Part shown: one piece after another, positions 16,643-25,523 of the stretch
Layout of the letters: every line of letters begins with the position of its first letter
Numbering within the stretch: position 1 is the stretch's first letter
The notes under the pieces: generated by a model
Databases searched by the model: none
Told to the model about the DNA's origin: nothing
What the model saw: only the letters and a program-made list of their open reading frames with translations
Assembly (NCBI GenBank): GCA_013215505.1
Contig: JABSQZ010000021.1
Location: forward strand, 57,413-121,412
From: Oceanospirillaceae bacterium
GTDB lineage: Bacteria; Pseudomonadota; Gammaproteobacteria; Pseudomonadales; Balneatricaceae
Reading direction: 5' to 3'
Length of the DNA: 64,000 nt
Program-made: the position numbers and the translations under genes

Positions 16643-18190
16643 TTAATCTTGGTGCTGTGGCAAACTGATTCGAAAATGAGCACCGCGCTCAGTGGTCAGG
16701 CAATTTATCTCACCCCCTAGCAATTGATTGATAATATTGTAGCAAATATGCATGCCTAAACCACTACATCCCTGGTTGCGCTTACTGGTGGCAAAAGGTT
16801 CAAATACCTTCTCTGCCCAAATTGGGCTCAAACCCAGGCCATCATCTGTGTAGTCTATGATTAGCTTCTCGTCACTGACTCTTATGTTAATCTGTATGCC
16901 AATTTTGGACTTTGAGCTTGGCACTCCATGCATTAAAGAATTGAGAATAAGGTTGTTAAAAATCTGATAAAAACTGCCCGGGTAGCTATGCAGGGACAAG
17001 TCTTGCGGGCAATTAACATTGATCTTTGCACAGCTATTGCGCAATCTTGGTTGTAGAGAAATTAATATTTCCTGCAGGTAGTCAGCCATATTGAAGTGCC
17101 GTCGCTGTTCACTGGTCTGATCAACAGAAACTTGTTTGAAAGCAGTGATTAATGTGGCGGCCCGCTCCAGGTTTTGGCGGATCATCTGGCTGCTCTCCAG
17201 GGCGAGATCGGCGAGTTCACCACTGAACTGCCTGGATTGCTGTTCCAAAAATGAAGCGGCGGTATAGCCAATGCCGATAGGGGTGCTAATTTCATGGGCA
17301 ACCCCGGCAACCAAACTGCCTAATGCCGCCATTTTCTTAGATTCTACCAGCTGCGATTGAGTGCGTTGCAACTGCGCCAAACTTTGCTGTAATTCACTAT
17401 TGGCCTGTTGCAGCTGCTCGGTGCGCTGTGCAACTCTTAACTCCAGTTCGGTATTCAGTTGCGCCAGTGCTGCCTCTGCCGCTGTGCGTTTTTGCATATC
17501 GCTGAGCATGCTCTTGCGCATGGCATTGAAAGAATCTACAACCTCGCCTAGTTCATCACTTTGATTGTTTCTTGAGCGCTTCAGCAGCAGTGGGGCCGCT
17601 AACTTGTCTAAGCGCAAGCTTCTGGCGTAACTGGCCATTGCCGCTAAGTGTTGAGTGACTAAGTGGTAGATGATAGACAATATAAAAATCGACACCAGAA
17701 AAGTTTTCACCCCTTGGGAAAGCAATATAAGTAAGGTTTTGTCCCAAAGCCGCTGGTACAAGTTATCCAGGCTAATGATTATACGTAACTTACCCAGTGG
17801 ATAGATTTTGCCTTTTTCAATGTGGGTGAGATTGTACTCTTTCTGCAAAGAGGCTGATTCAGGCGGATCTCCACTGCTGTAGTGCTCATTGAAAGGGGTG
17901 TCTAGGGTGATGTACTGCACATCACTTATTTGGTTCAGGCCTTCAAGTTGTAGCTGGATTTGCGCCGGGCTAATCTCCCACAAGCTGTTTTCGATACTCG
18001 CCAGTGAGGTGGATTCTATTTGCTGGATACGCTGATCAATGGCGCTGCGTTCATAGCGGTAGTCGGAATACAATTGAGCACTGGTGGCCAGCACTGTAAT
18101 CACCGAACTGCAGAGGATAATTGCAGCTAATAGCTTAATGGCAAGAGGATTGTGCTTTCGATAATTGGCTAATCGACTGCTAACTGACAT
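16643..18190 (-). CDS. Sensor histidine kinase (membrane-bound, two helices, HAMP-like)
   Basis: 515 residues from the ATG at 18190, chosen over an upstream frame start because AGGA lies 5 nt before it and a basic stretch and membrane helix follow directly. Order: helix (about 16-38), periplasmic loop of about 110 residues, second helix (about 150-175), HAMP-like region, long coiled coil (about 235-290), HisKA with VAGVAHEISTPIGIG and an intact HATPase (N-box NNLILNSLMHG, G1 DDGLGL, FEPFATSKR, G2 GSGLGMHI). An active kinase is expected. No response regulator adjoins. Lying between TAXI binding-protein genes, it may sense their ligand, directly or through a binding protein. Confidence 0.88.
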   Translation of the reverse strand: MSVSSRLANYRKHNPLAIKLLAAIILCSSVITVLATSAQLYSDYRYERSAIDQRIQQIESTSLASIENSLWEISPAQIQLQLEGLNQISDVQYITLDTPFNEHYSSGDPPESASLQKEYNLTHIEKGKIYPLGKLRIIISLDNLYQRLWDKTLLILLSQGVKTFLVSIFILSIIYHLVTQHLAAMASYARSLRLDKLAAPLLLKRSRNNQSDELGEVVDSFNAMRKSMLSDMQKRTAAEAALAQLNTELELRVAQRTEQLQQANSELQQSLAQLQRTQSQLVESKKMAALGSLVAGVAHEISTPIGIGYTAASFLEQQSRQFSGELADLALESSQMIRQNLERAATLITAFKQVSVDQTSEQRRHFNMADYLQEILISLQPRLRNSCAKINVNCPQDLSLHSYPGSFYQIFNNLILNSLMHGVPSSKSKIGIQINIRVSDEKLIIDYTDDGLGLSPIWAEKVFEPFATSKRNQGCSGLGMHICYNIINQLLGGEINCLTTERGAHFRISLPQHQD

Positions 18191-18698
18191 GAATGAATCC
18201 TGGCATAAATGGGTAACTGTTTTGCCAGAAGCGCTAATACTGGCTCTGAGCTCAGCTGTTATACCAATTTTAGAGATAATATTCAGCCCAATGTTGAAAA
18301 TAGGGTCGCTGTTGAGCATAGGCAGAAGGGTTGCAAAGCTGTTGTTGCCTTTACTCTGTAAGTGTTAAATCTTTCTGTATGTAATAGCGAACCACAGCTG
18401 CCTTTGCGCAGTACTGAGCATCCCAATATCCGTTTTATGGATGGCTAGCTAGAGTTGTCGCTACCGTAAGTAGAACTAGATTCTGAGTCGAATGGTTGTT
18501 TGTGTATGGGTAACTCCCCATTTGTTGATGAGCGGTAACTGCTGGTGTTGGGTGGAATATTTACCTTGTGAGTGCGCTGGAAATTCATTGTGGCACGTAA
18601 GGATGCATTATTGGCACAGCAGAGAGTCCGTGATTAAATTTGTGCATGTATTCTTGTTCCGCGATTAGGTCATACTAATCAAATCTTAATAAGTTTTG
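18191..18698. other. Gene-free stretch of about 500 bp between divergent genes
   Basis: No convincing coding frame on either strand. It separates the start of the minus-strand kinase from the terminator at 18699, so any plus-strand transcript starting here would be non-coding or a leader of the TAXI gene. Confidence 0.5.
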
Positions 18699-18738
18699 GA
18701 TCTGCCTGTGTTTAATACAACACAGGCAGATCTTTTTT
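18699..18738 (+). terminator. Strong plus-strand terminator hairpin without an upstream plus-strand gene
   Basis: GATCTGCCTGTGTT (18699-18712) pairs perfectly with AACACAGGCAGATC (18719-18732) over 14 bp and is followed by six T. It lies about 145 bp before the TAXI gene at 18884. With no plus-strand gene ahead of it, it would end a small RNA or act as a leader attenuator. Confidence 0.75.
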
Positions 18739-18883
18739 AAGATTGTCATCTATACATTTGTCAGATTACAGCTGGCGATCAGTAATTCCCGCTTTGTTTG
18801 CTCACTTAAAGGGATGTTAAGTCGAATAGACATCAATCTCACACTGACTGTTACAGGGTCAGATAACAATAACAAGGGTTCTT

Positions 18884-19888
18884 ATGTCTCTTAATAGAAA
18901 ATCTATGAAAAATAAACTAGCCACCGCTTTGTTTTCTTCAAGTGTTGCGCTGGCAGCTTCTTTCAGCGGTAGTGTAGCTGCAGCTGATAATACTTTTGTT
19001 ACTATTGGTACGGGCGGACAAACTGGCGTTTATTACGTTGTTGGTCAATCTATCTGTCGTCTGGTTAACCGTGGTACAAAAGATCACAACATCAAATGTA
19101 CAGCACCTTCCACAGGCGGATCTGTCACTAATATCAATGCCATTCGTAAAGGTGAGCAAGATATGGGTGTTGCTCAGTCTGATTGGCAGTTCCATGCCAC
19201 TAAAGGTACTAAACACGCGACCTTTAAAACACAAGGTGCCTTCACTGATCTGCGCGCTGTATTCTCTGTGCATGGCGAGCCTTTCACAGTCGTAGCACGT
19301 GCTGACAGCAATGTTTCACACTACAATGATATGGTTGGTAAACGTGTCAACCTGAACAACCCAGGTTCTGGTACTCGCGGTACAATTGAAGTACTAATGG
19401 GTGAAAAGGGCTGGACTAAAGATAGCTTCAAGCTAGCGGCAGAACTAAAAGCTGCAGAGCAGGCGCAAGCGCTTTGTGATAACAAAATTGATGTCATGAT
19501 CTATACAGTAGGTCATCCATCTGGCGCAATTAAAGAAGCATCAGCTTCTTGTAATGCCAAGATCATTCCTGTTACTGGTCCAATTATCGACAAGTTGATC
19601 GCAGAAAACCCATTCTACTCGGAAGCTACTATCCCCGGTGGAATGTATGCGGGTACTGATGAAGATATTAAAACCTTCGGTGTGCGTGCGACTTTTGTAA
19701 GTTCTGCAACAGTGCCAGCCGACACTATCTACCACGTAGTTAAAGCTGTCTTTGATAACTTCGACAGATTTAAGCGTCTACACCCAGCATTCGCTAACCT
19801 GACGCCACAAGATATGATGGTAAAAGGTTTGTCTGCTCCACTGCACGAAGGCGCAGTACGCTACTACAAAGAAAAAGGTTGGATGTAA
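18884..19888 (+). CDS. TAXI family TRAP solute-binding protein (transport-linked)
   Basis: 334 residues; AGGG precedes the ATG. The signal peptide ends near SGSVAAA (about 34). The mature protein has TIGTGGQTGVYYVVGQSICR, GGSVTNINAIRKGEQDMGVAQSDW, KRVNLNNPGSGTRGTIE, LCDNKIDVMIYTVGHPSGAI and the C-terminal KGLSAPLHEGAVRYYKE of the TAXI family. It lacks the variable insert of the two orphan copies upstream. The fused permease follows after a terminator-like hairpin, the usual arrangement for producing more binding protein than permease. Codon use here and in the TakP-like gene seems more biased than in neighbouring genes, consistent with high expression. Confidence 0.93.
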   Translation: MSLNRKSMKNKLATALFSSSVALAASFSGSVAAADNTFVTIGTGGQTGVYYVVGQSICRLVNRGTKDHNIKCTAPSTGGSVTNINAIRKGEQDMGVAQSDWQFHATKGTKHATFKTQGAFTDLRAVFSVHGEPFTVVARADSNVSHYNDMVGKRVNLNNPGSGTRGTIEVLMGEKGWTKDSFKLAAELKAAEQAQALCDNKIDVMIYTVGHPSGAIKEASASCNAKIIPVTGPIIDKLIAENPFYSEATIPGGMYAGTDEDIKTFGVRATFVSSATVPADTIYHVVKAVFDNFDRFKRLHPAFANLTPQDMMVKGLSAPLHEGAVRYYKEKGWM

Positions 19889-19917
19889 TTTCTAGCACTC
19901 GCTAGTTTTCACATTTT

Positions 19918-19948
19918 AAGAGAGGCTGGTCCTCTCTTTTATTTTTTA
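19918..19948 (+). terminator. Partial terminator between binding protein and TRAP permease
   Basis: AAGAGAGG-CTGGT-CCTCTCTT followed by a T-rich tract. It lies 29 bp after the TAXI stop and about 95 bp before the permease, so it probably lets only part of the transcripts continue. Confidence 0.75.
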
Positions 19949-20042
19949 TAGCGCTAAATAAAGCTGCAGCAAATTAGCTTTCACCCAAGAGCTGCTATCT
20001 AGCGTCTACAAATATTGAATAATTATCATAAGAGGTATAGTT

Positions 20043-22679
20043 ATGACAATGGATTCAACTTCCGCGCAAAAATCTTCCGCCACGCTCAGTGATAAAGAAC
20101 TGCAGGACATGGTTGCAGCCGCCGATACTGGGGCACGTATTCCCGCGGGTATCCAGGGCCGAGTGCTATTAGCTACTGCCCTACTCTGGTCGCTGTTTCA
20201 ACTGTGGATTGCATCGCCACTACCGTTCATGGATTGGCCAGTCATTGGTAGTTTTGGTATTTTCAATAATACTGAAGCCCGAGCCATACATTTAGCCTTC
20301 GCGGTGTTTTTAGCCTTTACCGCTTATCCTGCTTTCGCCTCGTCATCGCGTCATACTATCCCGAAAACGGATATGCTGTTATCTCTATTAGCCGCATTTT
20401 GCTGTGGCTACTTATTTTTCTTTTATGAGCAGCTGACAGAGCGCACTGGCTTTCCCAGTGATCTCGATTACATCGCCTCACTGGCGGGGATCTTATTTCT
20501 GTTGGAGGCTACCAGGCGAACCTTGGGGCCACCATTAATGATAGTGGCAATTATCTTCCTGGCATATTCTTTACTGGGACAGTACATGCCCAGCATTATT
20601 GCCCACAAGGGAGTGTCTGTGGTCGAGTTGATTAACCATCAGTGGTTATCGACTGAGGGAGTTTTCGGCATCGCCTTGGGTGTCTCTAGTGGATTTGTAT
20701 TTCTCTTTGTACTCTTTGGTGCCCTGTTAGATAAAGCCGGTGCGGGTAACTACTTTATTCAAGTAGCATTCTCACTGTTGGGCCATATGCAAGGCGGGCC
20801 CGCCAAGGCCGCGGTGGTCTCCTCGGGTCTGACCGGACTGATTTCGGGCTCATCCATTGCCAACGTGGTGACTACGGGTACTTTTACTATTCCGATGATG
20901 AAGCGAGTCGGCTTTAGCTCTGAAAAAGCCGGTGCAGTTGAAGTGGCTTCGTCGGTGAATGGTCAGATAATGCCGCCAGTGATGGGGGCCGCGGCTTTCT
21001 TGATGGTTGAGTATGTCGGCATCTCCTATTTCGAAGTCATTACTCACGCCTTTTTACCGGCACTGATTTCCTATATTGCCTTGATCTACATAGTGCATTT
21101 GGAAGCGGTTAAGCTAGAGATGAAAGGCTTGCCACGCCGCTCTGCAGTAAAACCCTGGATGGCGAGAATCCTCGGTATTTTAACCGGCTTCCTGGCTGCG
21201 GCCGCTCTATCTATGCTGGTCTATTACAGCATTAGTTGGGTAAAGCCTACCTTTGGCGACTATGCAAGCTTAGTGATTACTTTACTGCTGGCGTTGGTTT
21301 ATCTATTGTTGATACGCATTGCCGCAAAAGTGCCGGATTTGCAATTAGATGACCCCAACGCACCTATGCTACAGTTGCCAGAAATAGGGCCGACTGTGCG
21401 CTCTGGGCTGCACTACCTGCTACCGGTAGTCGTGTTGGTTTGGTGTTTGATGATTGAGCGACTTTCCCCGGGCCTATCGGCTTTTTGGGCCACGGTACTG
21501 ATGCTAGTAATACTCGTCACTCAGCGCCCGTTGATCGCCTATTTTCGCGCCGAACAGGCATTGAAACAACGTTTAATTCAAGGCGCCAATGAACTGCTGG
21601 ATGGATTGATCATCGGTGCCAGAAACATGATTGGTATCGGTATTGCCACTGCCACGGCGGGCATTATTGTCGGTGCTGTATCGCAAACCGGGGTGGGATC
21701 AGTACTGGCTGATCTGGTCGAGTTATTGTCCATGGGTAACTTGCTGTTGATGTTGGTATTGACTGCTATGTTGAGCTTGATCTTAGGCATGGGTTTGCCG
21801 ACCACCGCCAACTACATAGTGGTCTCCTCGCTCCTGGCACCGGTGATTGTCTCCCTGGGACAAGACGCCGGCTTGATCGTACCACTGATTGCAGTGCACT
21901 TATTTGTATTCTATTTTGGCATTATGGCCGATGTAACGCCCCCGGTAGGTCTGGCATCCTTTGCCGCTGCAGCCATCTCCGGTGGTGACCCTATCAAGAC
22001 GGGTTTCCAGGCGTTTGCCTATAGCTTGCGCACCGCGGCACTGCCATTCCTGTTTATCTTCAACACTGATTTGTTATTAATCGATGTCGGTTGGCTGGAG
22101 GGTATTCAGGTATTTGTGGTGGCGACAATGGCCATGTTGATATTTGCTGCTGCCACCCAAGGTCAGTTTGTCGCCCGTAGCAAAAAATACGAAAGTGCCA
22201 TTTTGCTGCTGATCGCCTTCTCGCTGTTCCGTCCTGGATTTTGGATGGACCGGATAGTCGACCCCTACATTAGCTTGCCACCTGTCGCTTTTGTACAGAG
22301 TTTAGATGAGCTGCAACCCGCTGCCGATACTGAACTACGAATCTGGATTGATGGCGAGGACGAAGTGGGAAATCCACGCTCCTTTATGACTATATTGGCA
22401 CTGCCCGCGGGTGAAAATGCCCAGGCGCGGCTGCTGGCAGCAGGTGTTGAACTACTGCAGACAGACAGTGGCCTGATAGTTGATTTTGTTGAATACGATA
22501 GCGCAGCAAGCGAGGCGGGTTTAGCATTTGATCAAATTATCAGCAGCGTCGATGTGCCGGGTAATCAGCCGGCCAAACAGTGGATCTATATTCCTACTTT
22601 GCTACTGCTAATGCTGGTGATTGTAGTGCAGCGTCGGCGTAAAAATGATCCTGGGATGGGTGCCGCAGTGGCCGCTTAA
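20043..22679 (+). CDS. TRAP transporter permease, fused DctQ-DctM type (TAXI system)
   Basis: 878 residues, many membrane helices. The first part (about 50-200) replaces the small subunit; the large-subunit part follows with GALLDKAGAGNYFIQVAFSL, GQIMPPVMGAAAFLMVEYVG and GMGLPTTANYIVVSSLLAP, which are hallmarks of the TAXI-linked fused permeases. A C-terminal DUF3394-type tail begins about residue 690 (FRPGFWMDRIVDPYISLPP). It takes up the ligand of the TAXI protein with sodium or protons. AGAGG lies 7 nt before the ATG. It follows the binding protein and precedes the UspA gene, forming an operon. Confidence 0.93.
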   Translation: MTMDSTSAQKSSATLSDKELQDMVAAADTGARIPAGIQGRVLLATALLWSLFQLWIASPLPFMDWPVIGSFGIFNNTEARAIHLAFAVFLAFTAYPAFASSSRHTIPKTDMLLSLLAAFCCGYLFFFYEQLTERTGFPSDLDYIASLAGILFLLEATRRTLGPPLMIVAIIFLAYSLLGQYMPSIIAHKGVSVVELINHQWLSTEGVFGIALGVSSGFVFLFVLFGALLDKAGAGNYFIQVAFSLLGHMQGGPAKAAVVSSGLTGLISGSSIANVVTTGTFTIPMMKRVGFSSEKAGAVEVASSVNGQIMPPVMGAAAFLMVEYVGISYFEVITHAFLPALISYIALIYIVHLEAVKLEMKGLPRRSAVKPWMARILGILTGFLAAAALSMLVYYSISWVKPTFGDYASLVITLLLALVYLLLIRIAAKVPDLQLDDPNAPMLQLPEIGPTVRSGLHYLLPVVVLVWCLMIERLSPGLSAFWATVLMLVILVTQRPLIAYFRAEQALKQRLIQGANELLDGLIIGARNMIGIGIATATAGIIVGAVSQTGVGSVLADLVELLSMGNLLLMLVLTAMLSLILGMGLPTTANYIVVSSLLAPVIVSLGQDAGLIVPLIAVHLFVFYFGIMADVTPPVGLASFAAAAISGGDPIKTGFQAFAYSLRTAALPFLFIFNTDLLLIDVGWLEGIQVFVVATMAMLIFAAATQGQFVARSKKYESAILLLIAFSLFRPGFWMDRIVDPYISLPPVAFVQSLDELQPAADTELRIWIDGEDEVGNPRSFMTILALPAGENAQARLLAAGVELLQTDSGLIVDFVEYDSAASEAGLAFDQIISSVDVPGNQPAKQWIYIPTLLLLMLVIVVQRRRKNDPGMGAAVAA

Positions 22680-22687
22680 CTAACTGA

Positions 22688-22722
22688 CAACCCAGGTCAT
22701 GCTCAATTTAACGCCTGGGTTG
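22688..22722 (+). terminator. Hairpin between permease and UspA gene
   Basis: CAACCCAGG and CCTGGGTTG form a 9-bp stem with a 17-nt loop just after the permease stop. There is no long T-run, so it is a weak terminator or an RNA-stabilising element. Confidence 0.4.
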
Positions 22723-22790
22723 CACTTGTTAATAGCTCGGCAATTGGCAGCAGTGAGTCGCAGCCTCTGTCAGAGTATCTGGAGAGAGTT

Positions 22791-23222
22791 ATGTTTGGGA
22801 AAGTATTAGTACCTGTAGACCTGCAAGACATAGAATTTTCCCTGAATGCGCTAAAATTAGCACTTCGGGAAATCTCAGAGAGCGCCGGTGAATTGCATTT
22901 AATTACGGTATTACCTGGGTTTGGCAACTCTTATGTCTCCTCTTTTTTAGGTGAGAGCGAGCATAGGGCAGTGGTCAAATCTATTGCTCAAGACCTGACT
23001 GATTACGCTGCTAAATATGTAGGCGAGCAGATAAAGCCAGTCTTGAAAGTGTTTGAGGGTTCAGCCCCTGAAGAAATCAACCGCTATGTAGCCAGAGCGG
23101 GAATTGACCTGGTGATTATGCGCGCCCATCAGCGCAGCAAGTTAAACGAATTTCTACTCGGCTCAGTGTCAGCCCGGGTGGTTGAAAGAGCCTGTTGCTC
23201 AGTGATGGTGTTAAAAAGCTAG
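22791..23222 (+). CDS. Universal stress protein (UspA family) of the TRAP operon
   Basis: 143 residues: KVLVPVDLQDIEFSLNALKLAL at the N-terminus and VIMRAHQRSKLNEFLLGSVSARVVERACCSVMVLK at the C-terminus are the UspA hallmark ends. The nucleotide loop G..G.........G(S/T) is altered at its start (RAHQRS) but LLGS is kept. In Halomonas elongata the ectoine TRAP operon ends in a UspA protein, TeaD, that binds ATP and down-regulates transport; this gene lies in the same place after a TRAP permease. A regulatory role is by analogy. GGAG precedes the start at a good distance, and a terminator follows. Confidence 0.85.
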   Translation: MFGKVLVPVDLQDIEFSLNALKLALREISESAGELHLITVLPGFGNSYVSSFLGESEHRAVVKSIAQDLTDYAAKYVGEQIKPVLKVFEGSAPEEINRYVARAGIDLVIMRAHQRSKLNEFLLGSVSARVVERACCSVMVLKS

Positions 23223-23244
23223 CCTATCAACTGTCTAATCAAAA

Positions 23245-23274
23245 AAAGCCAGTCACTGCAAAGTAACTGGCTTT
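23245..23274. terminator. Bidirectional terminator after the UspA gene
   Basis: AAAGCCAGT-ACT / AGT-ACTGGCTTT with a GCAA loop and one internal mismatch. Seven A on the left and T on the right would serve both strands, although the PLP-lyase gene stops 100 bp away. Confidence 0.75.
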
Positions 23275-23326
23275 CCTGTTTTAAGTGATATCTAATCTCA
23301 CGCCTCACGCTTTTTCATAGCTCAAT

Positions 23327-23375
23327 ACTTCCAACTTCCAACTTCCAACTTCCAACTTCCAACTTCCAACTTCCA
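23327..23375. repeat. Tandem heptamer repeat, seven copies
   Basis: Seven perfect tandem copies of ACTTCCA directly followed by the partial unit ACT, which runs into the stop codon of the minus-strand PLP-lyase gene. Perfect arrays of this kind can change length by slippage. Confidence 0.95.
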
Positions 23376-23377
23376 AC

Positions 23378-24520
23378 TCATGTTTCTAACGCCCTTTGCA
23401 TATCTGCAATCAAATCATCCACATGTTCAATACCGATGGAAATACGCAGTAAGTCAACGGGACAGGGGGTATCTGGGCCTTCAACGCTGGCGCGGTGCTC
23501 CACTAAGCTCTCTACGCCTCCCAGAGAGGTAGCGCGCTTGATCAGCTGCAAATTGGCCGCTACTTTAATGGCAGCGTTTTCACCGCCTTTGATTCTGATG
23601 CTGAGCATGCCACCGAATCCACCGTGCATTTGCTTCGCTGCCAGTTTATGACCTTTAAAGCTGACTAGGCCCGGATACAGGACTTCGGCTACTTGAGGAA
23701 GTTGCTCCATCGCCTGGGCAAATGCCAGCGCATTCGCCGATGCCTGTTTAACCCGAACAGCCAGTGTACGCATCCCGCGCATCAATAACCAAGCTTCAAA
23801 GGGGCCGAGTACAGCGCCTCCAGCGGCGCGAATACTGCGCATTTTTTGCCAGTGTTGATCGTCAGTTTTACAGATCAATGCCCCGGCCAAAACGTCTGAG
23901 TGGCCATTCAGGTATTTGGTCGCCGAGTGCATCACAATGTCTGCGCCCAGTGTTATTGGGTTGCACAGCAGCGGGGTGGCGATAGTGTTGTCTACTGCTA
24001 GACGAGCGCCAATACTGTGGGCTATTTCTGCCCAGGCGCCGATATCCTCAATCTGCCAGGTAGGATTGGCGGGCGTTTCTATCCATAGTAATTTAGTCTG
24101 TCCAGGTCTGATAGCCGCTCTCAGGGCATCTAAATCGCCGTTGTCGACGAAAGTGGTTTCTATACCCCAGTCAGTGGCAAAGTTTAATAGCCAGTTGCGA
24201 AATGACCAGTAGATTACCTTGGGGACTACTGCATGATCCCCAGGTTTCAATGCCATAAAAACACAAGTGGCTGCCGACATTCCCGAGGAGAAAAGCATCG
24301 CGCTATGACCTTTTTCTAATGCGGCCAGAACTTGCTCAGGCTGTTCGTAGTTGGGGTTGTGATCGCGGGTATAAATTTTTCCGTGTTCATAACTATTATC
24401 AGCACTGCGTTCATAAGTTGTGCTGGGGAAAATACCGGGAATAACCCCTAAATGTTGTTCATCCATAAAGCCGAGTCCGCTGGCTAGAATAGTCTCAGTT
24501 GAATGTTTGTCATTGCTCAC
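23378..24520 (-). CDS. Cys/Met metabolism PLP-dependent enzyme (trans-sulfuration family)
   Basis: 380 residues of the cystathionine beta/gamma-lyase and gamma-synthase fold. Visible marks: IYTRDHNPNYEQPEQVLAALE, HSAMLFSSGMSA, ETPANPT, LAVDNT with Asp177 for the pyridine nitrogen, and SATKYLNGHSDV with Lys202 as the PLP-binding lysine. Family members make or break cystathionine, methionine or homocysteine thioethers; the exact reaction cannot be decided from sequence alone. The His-Asn in RDHNPN and the KVIYWSFRNW stretch differ from typical MetB/MetC, so the substrate may not be cystathionine. Single gene; the coding end abuts the heptamer array. Confidence 0.85.
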   Translation of the reverse strand: MSNDKHSTETILASGLGFMDEQHLGVIPGIFPSTTYERSADNSYEHGKIYTRDHNPNYEQPEQVLAALEKGHSAMLFSSGMSAATCVFMALKPGDHAVVPKVIYWSFRNWLLNFATDWGIETTFVDNGDLDALRAAIRPGQTKLLWIETPANPTWQIEDIGAWAEIAHSIGARLAVDNTIATPLLCNPITLGADIVMHSATKYLNGHSDVLAGALICKTDDQHWQKMRSIRAAGGAVLGPFEAWLLMRGMRTLAVRVKQASANALAFAQAMEQLPQVAEVLYPGLVSFKGHKLAAKQMHGGFGGMLSIRIKGGENAAIKVAANLQLIKRATSLGGVESLVEHRASVEGPDTPCPVDLLRISIGIEHVDDLIADMQRALET

Positions 24521-24625
24521 GGGATAGGCCTCAAGTTGGATTATGGAATAATCGAAAGTCGATAAATTAACTGTAGCGCAATCAATAAACGCCGCTACAG
24601 TAGATGTTTATATTAAAAAATCTAT

Positions 24626-25477
24626 CTAAAATTGATAAATACGTTTGGCATTGTCGTACATCAGGGCACTTTTTTGCGCCTTACTCAGTGCTAGGTTGTT
24701 ATAGATATGCCATAGCTGGGCATAACTATTGCTGAATAAACACAGCGGGAAATTACTGGCTAACATGATTTTTTTGTCACTGAACAGGGACAGCAATACA
24801 TCTAAAATCTGCTGAATATGCTCTGCTTGGTATTTTCTATCGACCATTTCCCAGCCCGATGCCTTGATTGAAACACACTTAAAGGCAGCCAACTTGCCGA
24901 TATTTTGCTGCCAAATGGAAAAGCTAGACTGTTGATAAGCTGGGAAGGCGGCATGGTTGATAACCAGTACTAACTTGGGTAGTTGCAGTAAAGCAGCCAC
25001 TAGCAAATCAATCGCAGGGGTGTCAGCAGCATCGAGTTGGCATTCGAAAATTAGCCCACGCTCGGCAATTTCCCTTAAATTACGCTGCACTTGCGGGTCG
25101 GCTAATAAGGTTTGTGCATTCTGGTCGAGAATTTGCCTGACGCCTATCAGGGATAAGTGCAAAGCTAATTTGTCGAGCAGAGCGGCAAACTCAGAGGTAG
25201 CCAATGTCAGGTCAATACTGGCAATAGTCTTGAAATTACCCTTTTGCGAAGCTTCCAGCCAAGCTAGTTCACGCCAGGGTTGTCGATTGTCAAACCCCGC
25301 TTCTATGTGTACAAAACCGCTGTGTTGCAAACCTGCTGGCAGTGTTAAATCGCCCGCAGTAAAGTCGCGATTAATCACTTCTTTATCAGGCCAAAAGGGC
25401 GGGTTTTGCGGATCTAACCAACGGTAATGTCCTGTCTCTCTGGCAAATAAATGGATATGAGGGTCAATGATCTGCAA
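24626..25477 (-). CDS. Amidohydrolase of the COG3618 (lactonase-like) family
   Basis: 283 residues, TTG start (25475-25477), which gives MQIIDPHIHLF with the metal-binding HxH. The pattern HYRWLDPQNPPFWPDKEV, then FVHIEAGFDNRQPWRELAWL, GVRQILDQNA, and LVINHAAFP and KIMLASNFPL further on, is that of the TIM-barrel hydrolases that include L-fuconolactonase and 2-pyrone-4,6-dicarboxylate hydrolase. A sugar-lactone substrate is plausible because an SDR dehydrogenase is the next gene upstream, but this is inference. The two form a minus-strand pair 46 bp apart. Confidence 0.75.
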   Translation of the reverse strand: MQIIDPHIHLFARETGHYRWLDPQNPPFWPDKEVINRDFTAGDLTLPAGLQHSGFVHIEAGFDNRQPWRELAWLEASQKGNFKTIASIDLTLATSEFAALLDKLALHLSLIGVRQILDQNAQTLLADPQVQRNLREIAERGLIFECQLDAADTPAIDLLVAALLQLPKLVLVINHAAFPAYQQSSFSIWQQNIGKLAAFKCVSIKASGWEMVDRKYQAEHIQQILDVLLSLFSDKKIMLASNFPLCLFSNSYAQLWHIYNNLALSKAQKSALMYDNAKRIYQF

Positions 25478-25523
25478 ATTGTCAGTCTCAGGTCGCTAAA
25501 GGAGTTGTTGTTGCTGTAAATTG

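Noticed and set aside
18190..18319. Earlier start of the sensor kinase at 18319
   Set aside because: The extra 43 residues have no ribosome site and precede a clear AGGA-ATG start with a membrane helix.
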